Part shown: in pieces, positions 55,745 through 63,906 of the stretch
Position numbering within the stretch: the first letter of the stretch is position 1
How the letters are laid out: the number at the start of each line of letters is the position of its first letter
Program-made: the position numbers and the translations under genes
Assembly (NCBI GenBank): GCA_964403795.1
Contig: CAYOHP010000015.1
Location: 1 to 64,000 of the forward strand
Reading direction: 5' to 3'
Length of the DNA: 64,000 nt
Origin: CAYOHP01 sp964403795 [NCBI: uncultured bacterium]
GTDB taxonomy: Bacteria > Muiribacteriota > UBA6191 > CAZXTJ01
Notes under the pieces: generated by a model
The model's input: the letters and a program-made list of their open reading frames with translations, nothing else
What the model was told of the DNA's origin: nothing
Database searches by the model: none

Positions 55745-57222
55745 AGCGGACGCGAGCGGGGTCAGTGACTGCCGTCTTCCTGGCCGCCGGCGCGACCCTG
55801 GCCGCGGTCCCTCCCGAGGTCGGCCTGGATGCCGTGATCGCGAGCGCCTTGGCCGCGGGCGACCGGAAGCTCCCGGGCCCGGCTCCGGCCACCCGGTGGT
55901 TCCGACGCCTGTCCCTGGACCTCCGCGGGACGCTGCCCCGCCCCCACGAGGTGCGGCGATGGCTCTCCCGACCCGGGGAGGAGAGCCGTTGGATCGAGCG
56001 GTTCCTGGCAGGACCCGAGCTGCCGATGCGACTCGCAGGGACACTGGCGGGACTGCTGGTCGGGCAGAAGTCCCGGGCCGGTTACGGGGCCTTCGAGGAC
56101 TGGCTGGCGGACCGGTTCCGCCGGCGGACGCCGCTGTTCCGGGTGCTCGCCGAGGTGGTGGCGGCCGAGGGGGTCTATCCGGAGGTCCCCGAGGCCGGCT
56201 GGATCGTCCGCTACCAGGGAGACCCGGCCGCGCTCACCGGGGAATTCGGGAGGGTCTTCCTGGGGCGGCCGCTGGCCTGCGCCCAGTGCCACGACCATCC
56301 CTACCAGGACTGGACCCAGGAGGACTTCCTGGCGCTCTCGGCGTACCTGGTCCGGATCTCGGTGGCGGAGGCGCCGAGCCTCATGACCGACCGCACCAAG
56401 GTCTGGGAGAAGGGCTGGGGAGAGGCCTGGACCCGGCGAGGTCCCGAGCCGCGCCCGGTCCCGCCGCGGGTGCCGGGATCCGCGGTCTCCCCTCCGCATC
56501 CGGACGGACCCGGGCACCGGCGTCGGTTGCTGGCGGAGTGGGTGTCCGGGAAGGGGCGCGCCGAGGTGGCGAGGGCCATGGCCAATCGAGTCTGGGCATG
56601 GCTCATGGGCGCGCCACTGGTCCCGGAGCGGGGCGACGTGCACCGGGACGCCGAGAGCCTGCCGGGCCTGCTCGAGGAGCTGGCCCGTCGCCTGGTGGCG
56701 AGCGACGGCGATCTGGCGGGGCTGGTCCGGGAGATCGTCTCGAGCCGGGCCTACCGGAGCCAGCGGGAGGAAGGCGGGGTCTTCCCTCCCCGACTGTTGG
56801 AGCCGGAAGAGATGGCCCGCTTCTCGCTCCGCATCGCCGGGTTCGATCCCGAGTCCGAGGACGATGGGCAGGAGGACGCGGTGCGCGAGCTGGTGAGCGA
56901 CACCGGCGAGGTCTCCGGTGCCGGGGAGGAGATGCGCTCTTCACCGTCGCTGGCCCAGAGTCTGCTGATCGTGGGTGGCGCCTTCCCGGGGCCCGGGGAG
57001 AAGCTGCTCGCGGGCTGGGCCAGGCAGCTCGGGAGGAAGGACGGCACCGACAAGGTCGCCGACCACCTGTTCCTGAGCTACCTCGGCCGGCCGGCCTCGG
57101 AGGCCGAGCGGGCCTGGCTCGCGGCCCAGGTCGCCGCGGGCGGGAGTGCCGCGGGTCGTCGGGTCCTGGCCGATGCCGCCTGGTGCCTGGCGAACCTGGC
57201 CGAGTTCCACGTGATCCGTTAG
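55741..57222 (+). CDS. DUF1549/DUF1553 domain protein (planctomycete PSD family)
   Basis: A 493-residue exported protein (signal peptide about 1-22). The DUF1549 domain shows FRRLSLDLRGTLPRPHEVRRWL and LACAQCHDHPYQDW, the latter a CxxCH heme-like motif diagnostic for this group. The DUF1553 part includes AMANRVWAWLMGAPLVPERGD, LARRLVASDGDLAGLVREIV and LFLSYLGRPASEAER. At 493 residues it is shorter than most planctomycete members (often 700-1000), which carry extra cytochrome-like or Ig-like domains. Function in the family is unknown. It precedes a DUF1501 gene by ten bases, the usual pairing. Confidence 0.93.
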   Translation: MKRTRAGSVTAVFLAAGATLAAVPPEVGLDAVIASALAAGDRKLPGPAPATRWFRRLSLDLRGTLPRPHEVRRWLSRPGEESRWIERFLAGPELPMRLAGTLAGLLVGQKSRAGYGAFEDWLADRFRRRTPLFRVLAEVVAAEGVYPEVPEAGWIVRYQGDPAALTGEFGRVFLGRPLACAQCHDHPYQDWTQEDFLALSAYLVRISVAEAPSLMTDRTKVWEKGWGEAWTRRGPEPRPVPPRVPGSAVSPPHPDGPGHRRRLLAEWVSGKGRAEVARAMANRVWAWLMGAPLVPERGDVHRDAESLPGLLEELARRLVASDGDLAGLVREIVSSRAYRSQREEGGVFPPRLLEPEEMARFSLRIAGFDPESEDDGQEDAVRELVSDTGEVSGAGEEMRSSPSLAQSLLIVGGAFPGPGEKLLAGWARQLGRKDGTDKVADHLFLSYLGRPASEAERAWLAAQVAAGGSAAGRRVLADAAWCLANLAEFHVIR

Positions 57223-57232
57223 GAGCGAGGAC

Positions 57233-58504
57233 GTGTCGGATTTCCGTCTCAGCCGAAGGTGCCTGGTCGAGTCCGGATTGGGGGCCGCGTCCCTCTTCCT
57301 GGGACTGGGGGCCCGGCCCTGCCGTGCGCTGTCCGCCCCGGAGCCGACCCGTTCCCGGACGGCGAGCGCCATGATCCTCTTGTGGATGAACGGTGGGCCC
57401 AGCCACCTCGAGACCTTCGACCCCAAGCCGGGCCGGCCCGAAGGCGGTCCGTTCGCGGTCCGGGACACGCCGGTCGCGGGCCTCAGGGTGAGCGAGCACC
57501 TGGGCAAGACCGCGGAGATGGCGCGGCACCTGGCGGTGATCCGCAGCCTGACCAGCCGGGAGGGGGACCACGATCGCGCCTATCGCTACCTGCACTCGGG
57601 CCGCCGACCCTCTCCGGCTCTCGACTACCCGGGGATCGGCTCGGTGGTGTCCCGGGAACGGGAGTCTGCGTCGATCCATCGCTTGCGGAGCTTCCAGCTC
57701 CTGCCTCCCGGCGTCCCGATGGGAGCCGGATACCTGGGGGCAGCCCATGCCCCACTCCTGGTGGTCGATCCCCGGAAGCCGCTGGAGGGCTGGTTCCCCC
57801 ACGGGCTGGAGCCCGCGGTGCTGGAGGGCCGCTTTGCGAAGCTGGCCGCCTTGGAGGCCCTGGGAAGCGCTGCGACCCAGGGTGGCAAGCTGGAGGCCGA
57901 GCATCGGGTGGTCCAGGGCCAGGTGCGGGACTTCCTGGGTTCGTCCCTGGTCAAAGCGCTTTCGCTCGAGGACGAACCGGCGACGGTGAGGGAACGCTAC
58001 GGGCGGGGCGCCTTCGGCCAGGGCTGCCTCCTGGCCCGGAGACTGGTCGAGGCGGGAGTGCCCTTCGTCGAGGTGGCGCTGGACGGGTGGGACAGCCACA
58101 TCGACAACTTCGGTGCCCATGCCCGGCTGCTCTCCGAGTTCGATCCCGCCTATGGCGCCCTGCTCGCCGACCTGGACTCCCGCGGCCTGCTCTCGGAAAC
58201 CCTGGTGGTCTGGATGGGAGAGTTCGGGCGCACTCCCGAGATCAATCCCCAGCGAGGACGGGATCACCACAGCGCGGTGTTCTCCGCGGTCCTGGCCGGG
58301 GGCGGAGTACGAGGCGGTCAGGTCATCGGCGCCAGTGATGCGGCCGGCCGCACGGTTGCCGACCGTCCGGTGACGGTCCCGGATCTCCTGGCGACCTGCT
58401 ATCAGGCGATGGGGATCTCGACCACCTCGGTGTACTCGACGCCCCTGGGCCGACCGGTTGCGATCCTCGAGGAGGGGAAGGCCGTGGAGGGCATGCTGGG
58501 GTGA
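57233..58504 (+). CDS. DUF1501 family protein, Tat-type signal
   Basis: A 423-residue protein. LSRRCLVESGLGAASLFLG at the front is a twin-arginine-like export signal. MILLWMNGGPSHLETFDPKPG is the family hallmark and belongs to an alkaline-phosphatase-like (sulfatase-related) fold; further pieces are GDHDRAYRYLHSG, WDSHIDNFGAH and VVWMGEFGRTPEINPQRGRDHH. The activity of DUF1501 proteins is not established. GTG 57233 follows AGGAG. It pairs with the DUF1549 gene upstream and precedes a kinase gene by 46 bases. Confidence 0.94.
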   Translation: MSDFRLSRRCLVESGLGAASLFLGLGARPCRALSAPEPTRSRTASAMILLWMNGGPSHLETFDPKPGRPEGGPFAVRDTPVAGLRVSEHLGKTAEMARHLAVIRSLTSREGDHDRAYRYLHSGRRPSPALDYPGIGSVVSRERESASIHRLRSFQLLPPGVPMGAGYLGAAHAPLLVVDPRKPLEGWFPHGLEPAVLEGRFAKLAALEALGSAATQGGKLEAEHRVVQGQVRDFLGSSLVKALSLEDEPATVRERYGRGAFGQGCLLARRLVEAGVPFVEVALDGWDSHIDNFGAHARLLSEFDPAYGALLADLDSRGLLSETLVVWMGEFGRTPEINPQRGRDHHSAVFSAVLAGGGVRGGQVIGASDAAGRTVADRPVTVPDLLATCYQAMGISTTSVYSTPLGRPVAILEEGKAVEGMLG

Positions 58505-58550
58505 CTCCCGAGGATCGGCGGGTCGCGCCGCGACGTTACACTCGGTCCCG

Positions 58551-60587
58551 GTGTCGCTTTCTCCCCTCCCGGAACTCGACGGCTACCGGATCGCCTCGGA
58601 GCTGGGGCGTGGCTCGCTGGGTGTGGTCTTCCGCGGGGTGCGCCTGGCGGATGGCCGACCGGTCGCCATCAAGCTGGCGCATCCCCAGAAGTCGGGCGAG
58701 CTGCGGGAACGGATCCGGCGCGAGTTCGGACTGCTCCGCGGCATCACCCACCCTTTGCTGGCGGAACTGCTCGACCTGGTCGAACTCCCGGACGGCGCCT
58801 TGGCCCTGGTCTACTCGTGCCTCGAGGGAGAGCCGCTGGAGGCGCGCCTGGGGCCGCGTCTGCCGAGGCGGGTCGAGCTGGCCCGCTGGGTCGCGGATCT
58901 CTGCGAAGGTCTGGGTGCGCTCCACGCGGCCGGAGTGGTCCACCGGGACCTGAAGCCGGCCAACCTGATGGTGGGTCCCGATGGCAGGCTCCGTCTGCTC
59001 GACTTCGGCCTTTCCCGGCCGGACCGGCCCGGGGCGACCCTGACCGACAGCGGGGTGGTGGTCGGGACGCCGACCTACCTGGCGCCCGAGAACCTTCGGG
59101 GCGAGCGGATCGGTCCGTCCGGGGACCTGTACGCCGCGGCCTGTGTGGTGCATGAGCTGGTCTCGGGTCGCCCGCCCTTCGACGGGGAACCGGCCGAGAT
59201 CCTGAGGGCCCACCTCGATCGACCGCCACCGCCGCTGGAAGTACCGGGCAGTCTCCGGGACGTCCTGAAGCGGGCTCTCGCCAAGCGGCCCGAGTCCCGG
59301 CCTCGGGATGCCGGGGAGCTTGGAGCCCAGCTGGCACTGGCGTTCCAGGAGTTCGGGGACGAGGACCTGGTGCGGGTGCGGCGGTCGCGGGGCGGGGCTG
59401 GGGGCGGGGAGGATCCGGCTAGGCGGTCGGGCACGGGACGCTCCGGGACGGACGCGGTGGGTAGTGGCCGGAGGGGATGGAGCCGGGCGCTGGCAGTGGG
59501 TGGGGTGGGACTGGCCCTGATGGTGGTGTTGGGAGTCGGCGCCCCCGGCTTTCGGGGGGCGGGGCCGGGAACCCCGGTGGGACCTGTGGCCGCCTGGAGC
59601 GGGGACCGGGCGGTGCGGGAGATCGCCGAGCGGGCCGAGCGGGACGTGGCCATCCGCGAGCTCCTGGGCCTGGGCGGGGGGGTGCGGATCCCGGAGGCGC
59701 TGGCTGCCCGGGAGGCGGCAGAGGATCGATTGCTCGGGTACGAGGAGGAGCTCCGGGACCGGTTGAGGGAGGCTGGCCCGGGGCAGCTCGGGGACGAGGC
59801 TGTGAGCGCCATCACCGGACTCGGACGGCTGGTAGCGCTGGTCTCCCGGACGGCGATTCCGGGTTCGGAGCGGTCGGCCCGGCTCGAACCGTTGGCGGGG
59901 CTACTCGGGGAGTTGGCAGCCGGAGGGGTGAGAATCGGGAGCCATCAGGGTGTGATGCGGCGGGTGCCACCCGAGACGATCCCGGAAGCCTCGGGGTATC
60001 CCTCCGCCTTCGCCGTCCAGGGGCAGAGGTGGGAACGTCTGTACCACGAGGCGGTGGCATCGACCTCGGGTCGGCCGGGGGAAGGCGAGGAGGCCGCACC
60101 CGGGGCCTTCCGGCTCCGGGTCCTCGATCCGGTGGGCCGCCCTTGGCCGGCGGACACCGCGCTCCTGGGCGAGGCCGGGGCGATGCTGCGCGGCCTGGAG
60201 GATCAACTTCGCTCGGGACTGCTGGAGGAGATGCCGGTCCTGGGGCGGATCCGGCTGGAGCCCAGGCGGATCCCGGATCTGGTGGTCTGCCTGGTGGTGT
60301 GGGATTGGCATCCGGCGACCCTGGTGGACCTGGAGTTCTCCGGCCCCGGCATCGAGCTGCGGACCGTGGCCCGGGTCCCGAGTCCCTCGGAGTCGGGGGC
60401 CAGGGAGGGCAAGGGGGCCAGGTGGCTGACAGGCCTGCTCGTGAGGGTCCCCTCGGCGCGGGTCCCTATCGGGGTTCGGGAGCTCAGGATTCGAGCTGTG
60501 GGTGTGGCGGCTCTCTCGGAGCCTTCGGCTACGGTGACGGTGCTCGATGTCCTCCAGCTCACGGAGGGGGAGTTTCCAGGCCCTTGA
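58551..60587 (+). CDS. transmembrane Ser/Thr protein kinase
   Basis: A 678-residue kinase starting at GTG 58551 (no strong ribosome site). Motifs: GRGSLGVV (19-26), K41 in VAIKLA, HRDLKPANLMV (131 on), DFG (151-153), APE (178-180). A Gly/Ser/Arg linker (275-310) leads to a membrane helix (about 311-330). The outer 350 residues have helical and beta segments without a recognised family. It ends the operon that starts with the unknown secreted protein and DUF1549/DUF1501. Its last 29 bases overlap the convergent small membrane protein gene. Confidence 0.92.
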   Translation: MSLSPLPELDGYRIASELGRGSLGVVFRGVRLADGRPVAIKLAHPQKSGELRERIRREFGLLRGITHPLLAELLDLVELPDGALALVYSCLEGEPLEARLGPRLPRRVELARWVADLCEGLGALHAAGVVHRDLKPANLMVGPDGRLRLLDFGLSRPDRPGATLTDSGVVVGTPTYLAPENLRGERIGPSGDLYAAACVVHELVSGRPPFDGEPAEILRAHLDRPPPPLEVPGSLRDVLKRALAKRPESRPRDAGELGAQLALAFQEFGDEDLVRVRRSRGGAGGGEDPARRSGTGRSGTDAVGSGRRGWSRALAVGGVGLALMVVLGVGAPGFRGAGPGTPVGPVAAWSGDRAVREIAERAERDVAIRELLGLGGGVRIPEALAAREAAEDRLLGYEEELRDRLREAGPGQLGDEAVSAITGLGRLVALVSRTAIPGSERSARLEPLAGLLGELAAGGVRIGSHQGVMRRVPPETIPEASGYPSAFAVQGQRWERLYHEAVASTSGRPGEGEEAAPGAFRLRVLDPVGRPWPADTALLGEAGAMLRGLEDQLRSGLLEEMPVLGRIRLEPRRIPDLVVCLVVWDWHPATLVDLEFSGPGIELRTVARVPSPSESGAREGKGARWLTGLLVRVPSARVPIGVRELRIRAVGVAALSEPSATVTVLDVLQLTEGEFPGP

Positions 60588-60792
60588 GGGCCGGCGTCCC
60601 CTGGGTGCGTTCGATCAGGATCTCGAGACGTCCGACGATCGCGGTGGCCGCGAATCCCAGGTTGGCGTTCACCAGAGCGAGAGCGGCCAGTCCCAGATGC
60701 CAGGGGGATCCGAGTTGGATCCCTCGGCGGAGCAGGGCGAGTCCGATCAGGGCCGAGAGGATCCAGGCGAGGCGAAGGAGCCAGCGAGTCAT
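60559..60792 (-). CDS. small two-span membrane protein
   Basis: A 77-residue protein starting at ATG 60792. Two hydrophobic helices (WLLRLAWILSALIGLALL, about 3-21, and LGLAALALVNANLGFAATAIV, about 34-54) are followed by a short polar tail ending GLETPPP. A longer upstream frame would read through the repeat cluster and is rejected. No family recognised. Moderate support, from hydrophobic pattern and start position only. Confidence 0.5.
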   Translation of the reverse strand: MTRWLLRLAWILSALIGLALLRRGIQLGSPWHLGLAALALVNANLGFAATAIVGRLEILIERTQGTPALKGLETPPP

Positions 60793-60808
60793 GGTGCCGA
60801 GGATACGC

Positions 60809-61048
60809 GGTTCGTCCTTGGGAGTCGAACCGCTGGGTGGCTCCTTTCGGGTCGAACCGGTGGGATTGTCTTCGGGGTTCGACCTCGCCCGTTCGGGGCA
60901 AGACCGGATCGACCGCGTCGGTTTGCCTTCCGGAGATCCGTCGGTCGAGGTTTGTCCCATCCGGTTCGACCACCCGGACATCGGGTTCGACCAGGATCGA
61001 CCGCTTCGTCACCGTTCGACACGCGGCGTGGGTAAACGGGGTCCGACC
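60809..61048. repeat. cluster of about eleven GGTTCGACC-type 9-mers
   Basis: Perfect GGTTCGACC at 60876-60884, 60963-60971 and 60984-60992, and perfect reverse GGTCGAACC at 60850-60858. Variants with one or two changes at 60809 (GGTTCGTCC), 60823 (reverse AGTCGAACC), 60906 and 60994 (GGATCGACC), 60943 (reverse, GGTCGAGGT), 61013 (CGTTCGACA) and 61040 (GGTCCGACC). Spacing is irregular, orientation mostly forward. The cluster fills the non-coding stretch 60793-61066 (about 270 bases) between a small membrane protein gene and a parS-like site. It looks like a multi-site protein-binding region. Confidence 0.75.
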
Positions 61049-61067
61049 CGGCGGTTACAAAGTACCG

Positions 61068-61083
61068 TGTTTCACGTGGAACT
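61068..61083. promoter_or_regulatory. parS-like ParB binding site
   Basis: TGTTTCACGTGGAACT matches the bacterial parS consensus TGTTTCACGTGAAACA at 14 of 16 positions. The inner core, GTTTCACGTGGAAC, is a near-perfect palindrome with a single T-to-G asymmetry. It lies 53 bases from the rsmG stop, and rsmG commonly lies beside parA-parB near chromosome origins. No parA or parB gene is in the window. Confidence 0.75.
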
Positions 61084-61108
61084 TTGTCGTTTGACCAGGG
61101 AGGTCAGA

Positions 61109-61134
61109 GCCCTGGGGCGCCCGCGACCCAGGGC
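61109..61134 (-). terminator. hairpin directly after rsmG
   Basis: GCCCTGGG (61109-61116) and CCCAGGGC (61127-61134) form a perfect 8-bp stem with a 10-base loop, immediately past the rsmG stop. A smaller perfect hairpin TGACC/GGTCA (about 61092-61106) follows. No T-tract. Likely terminator or RNA stabiliser of rsmG. Confidence 0.6.
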
Positions 61135-61135
61135 C

Positions 61136-62023
61136 TCAGACCGGGACGGGACCCAGGGGACGGGAGCGGATCCGACTCGGGTGGCGGGGATAGACGGGAC
61201 GGGTGGGAGCCACCTTCTGGATCACCAACATCGAGTACCGGACCTCGGGATCCGGGGTCGGATACTCCTCCTGGGACACCAACGAGGCACCCAGCTCCTC
61301 GAATGCCCGGGATGCATCCCGGATCTCGTCGTCCGCCCGGGAGCCCTTGGGCGCAAACAGGAAGCCGGAGGGCTTCAGGAAGGGGACGGCATACTCGAGC
61401 AGCACCGGGAGATTGGCGACCGCCCGCGCTACCACCGCGTGATACCCCTCCCGGTGTCCAGGCTGGTGTCCAAGGACCTCGGCGCGCTCGGCGATAGGAG
61501 TCAGGTTCGGTAGCCCCAGCTCCTCGGCCATCCGCGCCACGAAGGCGATCTTCTTCGAGGTGGCGTCCAAGGCGGTGATCCGCCAGCGGGGGCGTGCGAT
61601 CGCCAGCGGGATGGCGGGGAGGCCGGGCCCGGTGCCCAAGTCCAGGATACGGGCCTCTTCCCGCTCCTGGAGGCAGGCGCAGAAGACCAGGGAGTCGGCC
61701 AGGTGCCGGGAGGCGATCCCCTCGGGCGTGTCGACCCGGGTCAGGTTCATCACCTGATTGGCTTCTGCCAGGCGCTGGGCGAAACGGGCCAGGCGGGCCG
61801 CCGCGTCCTCGGGGAGCCGCACCCCGTAGCTCTCGCAGAACAGCAAGGTGTCCTGCACCGCCTCCAGATAGGCCTCCGGTACCGGGCCCGGAGCGAAGGG
61901 GAACTCCAGGGGCCGGGGAGGGACGGTGCGCCCACCCGGGGAAGGGGGCGGCTGGTGGGGGCGGCGGCCGCGACCCGCAGTACGGGGACCAGGACCAGGA
62001 CCAGGACGTCGATCGCGAGCCAA
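61136..62023 (-). CDS. rsmG: 16S rRNA (guanine527-N7)-methyltransferase
   Basis: A 295-residue RsmG (GidB). AdoMet motif I is ILDLGTGPGLPAIPLAI (about 126-142), followed by ITALDATSKKIAFVARMAEELGLPN and the VVARAVANLPVLLEYAVPFLK segment. The N-terminal MNLTRVDTPEGIASRHLADSL is also typical. It methylates G527 of 16S rRNA in the 530 loop. The start is TTG 62023, supported by GGAGGCG six bases upstream; this adds a Pro/Arg-rich front of about 40 residues. In many bacteria rsmG precedes parA-parB; here the downstream side holds a parS-like site instead. Confidence 0.95.
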   Translation of the reverse strand: MARDRRPGPGPGPRTAGRGRRPHQPPPSPGGRTVPPRPLEFPFAPGPVPEAYLEAVQDTLLFCESYGVRLPEDAAARLARFAQRLAEANQVMNLTRVDTPEGIASRHLADSLVFCACLQEREEARILDLGTGPGLPAIPLAIARPRWRITALDATSKKIAFVARMAEELGLPNLTPIAERAEVLGHQPGHREGYHAVVARAVANLPVLLEYAVPFLKPSGFLFAPKGSRADDEIRDASRAFEELGASLVSQEEYPTPDPEVRYSMLVIQKVAPTRPVYPRHPSRIRSRPLGPVPV

Positions 62024-62103
62024 GATTCGCCTCCGGGAACGCTGGGAGGATGGTAGCAGGGGAGGGGGGTGCCCTCGCCCGTGCTACCGTGAAGCGGAGA
62101 CTC

Positions 62104-62724
62104 GTGAGCGACGAAGAGATCTACCGGATCTTCGATCCGAACAGGGTCAGCCCCCAGGAAGCTCGGGTCCAGGCGCGACTCGAGGCACTGGACCGCGGCC
62201 AGCCGCTCACGATCCGCGGCTTCACTGCGTTCTCGATGGCCGTCATCATGGGCTTCCGGCGGATCAACTATGCCGCCGAGACCCGGGAGAGCGACGGCGC
62301 CTTCGTATGGTTGAGCGGGGACCACGCCAGGGCCATCGGGACCACCCTCCGGCCTTCCCTGGAGTCGCTCGGCCTCCAGTGCACGACCTTCGAGCCAGGG
62401 GCCCTCGAGGTCATGGCCGAGGCCGTGCCCGAGGGCGTACAGATCGACGAGCTGATCATCGCCCACAAGAGCGCCGACGAGGTGACCCAGGGCGAAGTGA
62501 CCGGCCTCGCCAGCCTGGTGACCCGGCTGGGGACCCACGTGATGCGGCTCTGGGCTGCCGAGTACGACCCGGGCGTTCTCGATCTCCTGGCTTCCGAGCT
62601 CCGTCGCCGCGAGAACCGGACCTTGGTCGATGCCGACATCTGCGACATCAGCCTGCCGGAGCCCACGGATCGCATCCGCAATCCGGCCGTCGAGACCTTC
62701 CTGGCGGCCAATCGGCACGGGTAG
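62104..62724 (+). CDS. conserved-looking protein, unknown
   Basis: A 206-residue cytosolic-type protein from GTG 62104 (GGAG five bases upstream); GTG 62089 is an alternative adding five residues. It contains LTIRGFTAFSMAVIMGFRRINYA, then FVWLSGDHARAIGTTLRPSLE and VQIDELIIAHKSADEVTQGEVTGLASL, mixed alpha/beta, with no recognised motif. It diverges from rsmG by 80 bases and precedes a secreted kinase-like gene by 54 bases. Function not assigned. Confidence 0.7.
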   Translation: MSDEEIYRIFDPNRVSPQEARVQARLEALDRGQPLTIRGFTAFSMAVIMGFRRINYAAETRESDGAFVWLSGDHARAIGTTLRPSLESLGLQCTTFEPGALEVMAEAVPEGVQIDELIIAHKSADEVTQGEVTGLASLVTRLGTHVMRLWAAEYDPGVLDLLASELRRRENRTLVDADICDISLPEPTDRIRNPAVETFLAANRHG

Positions 62725-62778
62725 GCGATCGCCAGCCTGGGGACTTCCCGTTCCCCGCCAGGGACCTAGTGTGAGGCC

Positions 62779-63906
62779 ATGAAGAGTTCCCGGTCGACCT
62801 GGGCGGCGGTCCTCGGCTTCGGGTTGGGCTTGGGCCTGGCGACCGCGCTCCCGGCTGCGCCCCGCCCGAAGCTCCCGGTCGAAGTCGTCGAGAAGGTGCG
62901 GGACGAGCACTCGGGAGGCAGCTTTACCCGGGCGTCCACGGCCGTGATCGGGGGGAAGAAGGTCTTCCTCAAGTCGATCCGCGGCAGCATGCGGGGCACC
63001 CGCTACGCCAACTTCGAGTCCGACCTGCTGGCCACCGCCCTGTTCGAGCGCTTCGATCTCAAGGTCCCCGGGAGCCGGGTGCTGCGCCTGGCGCCCGGGA
63101 GTCCGCTGGCGAAGGATCTCGGGTCGGTAGTCCTGGCCATGGAGTTCGTGGACAGCCGCTTCGCCCGGGGCCGGGTCTACAACGGCCACTGGCCGGGCCG
63201 GGAGAAGGCCGATGTCGATGCCTTCCTGCGGATGCTGGTCCTCGACCTGCTGATCGGGAACGGGGATCGCAGGGGCGCCAACTTCTTCGTGATCGCCAGC
63301 TACGCCGAGACCGAGAAGGCGGAGCGCCCGGGAAGCCTCCGGCCGGTGCCCATCGACAACAACTGCGGGTTCGGCACCATGGTCCCCTGGTCGATGCCCA
63401 CCAGCCAGGTGAACTTCCTGAAGACCTATTCGGGAATCGGGACGGGCGAGGTCTTCAAGGATCTCGGCACCATCGCCAACCTGGTGGCCGACTCCTGGGA
63501 GTACCAGGCGATGCTCGACGAGGTCGAGCTGCATCCCCGCTTGCTGGAGATCGCCCGGGACACCGTGGCCCGGCTCGAAGACGATTTCCTCGAGAGTCTG
63601 GTGGCCGGCATTCCCCGGGAGGTGGTGCCGCCCAGGACCGCCATCGACCGACCGGAGTGGCTGGCCAAGCTCCCGGAGGAGACCGTGGCCGCCCTCTACC
63701 CGATGCCCGAGGGACTCTCCGGGGCCGAACTCTTCGAGTACCGCCAGCGGGAGATCCGCGAAACCCTGGCCTGGCGCCGGGATCACCTGCTCGAAGCCCT
63801 GGAGCCCTACCTGGCGACGCGCAAGACCGAGGTCGAGACCCGGGAGGCCGAGGACCGCGCCAAGTCCGGGAAGTCCGGCAAGAAGGCCAAGCCAGCCGAC
63901 CGCTGA
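62779..63906 (+). CDS. secreted PI3K/FAM20-like putative kinase
   Basis: A 375-residue protein with a signal peptide (about 1-26, ending ALPAAP). Kinase-like elements occur in order: GGKKVFLKSIRG with lysine K65; LVLDLLIGNGDRRGANFFV with D163 and N168 as the catalytic-loop Asp and Asn; PIDNNCGFG with D193 as the metal-binding Asp. This arrangement (GNxDRxxxN, then DNxxGF) resembles PI3/4-kinase and FAM20-type secretory kinases rather than Hanks kinases. The tail is Lys/Glu-rich. Activity is not proven; it may also be an inactive relative. The gene ends 94 bases before the window edge, and nothing is seen in that remainder. Confidence 0.75.
   Translation: MKSSRSTWAAVLGFGLGLGLATALPAAPRPKLPVEVVEKVRDEHSGGSFTRASTAVIGGKKVFLKSIRGSMRGTRYANFESDLLATALFERFDLKVPGSRVLRLAPGSPLAKDLGSVVLAMEFVDSRFARGRVYNGHWPGREKADVDAFLRMLVLDLLIGNGDRRGANFFVIASYAETEKAERPGSLRPVPIDNNCGFGTMVPWSMPTSQVNFLKTYSGIGTGEVFKDLGTIANLVADSWEYQAMLDEVELHPRLLEIARDTVARLEDDFLESLVAGIPREVVPPRTAIDRPEWLAKLPEETVAALYPMPEGLSGAELFEYRQREIRETLAWRRDHLLEALEPYLATRKTEVETREAEDRAKSGKSGKKAKPADR

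Noticed and set aside
60793-60981. Upstream extension of the small membrane protein through the repeat cluster
   Set aside because: The extension is made of the translated repeats, lacks a ribosome site, and the hydrophobic protein starts cleanly at 60792.
60963-60992. GGTTCGACC resembles the T-loop of a tRNA gene
   Set aside because: It recurs about eleven times with varied spacing, has no CCA-proximal stem or anticodon arm around it, and is better explained as a binding-site cluster.
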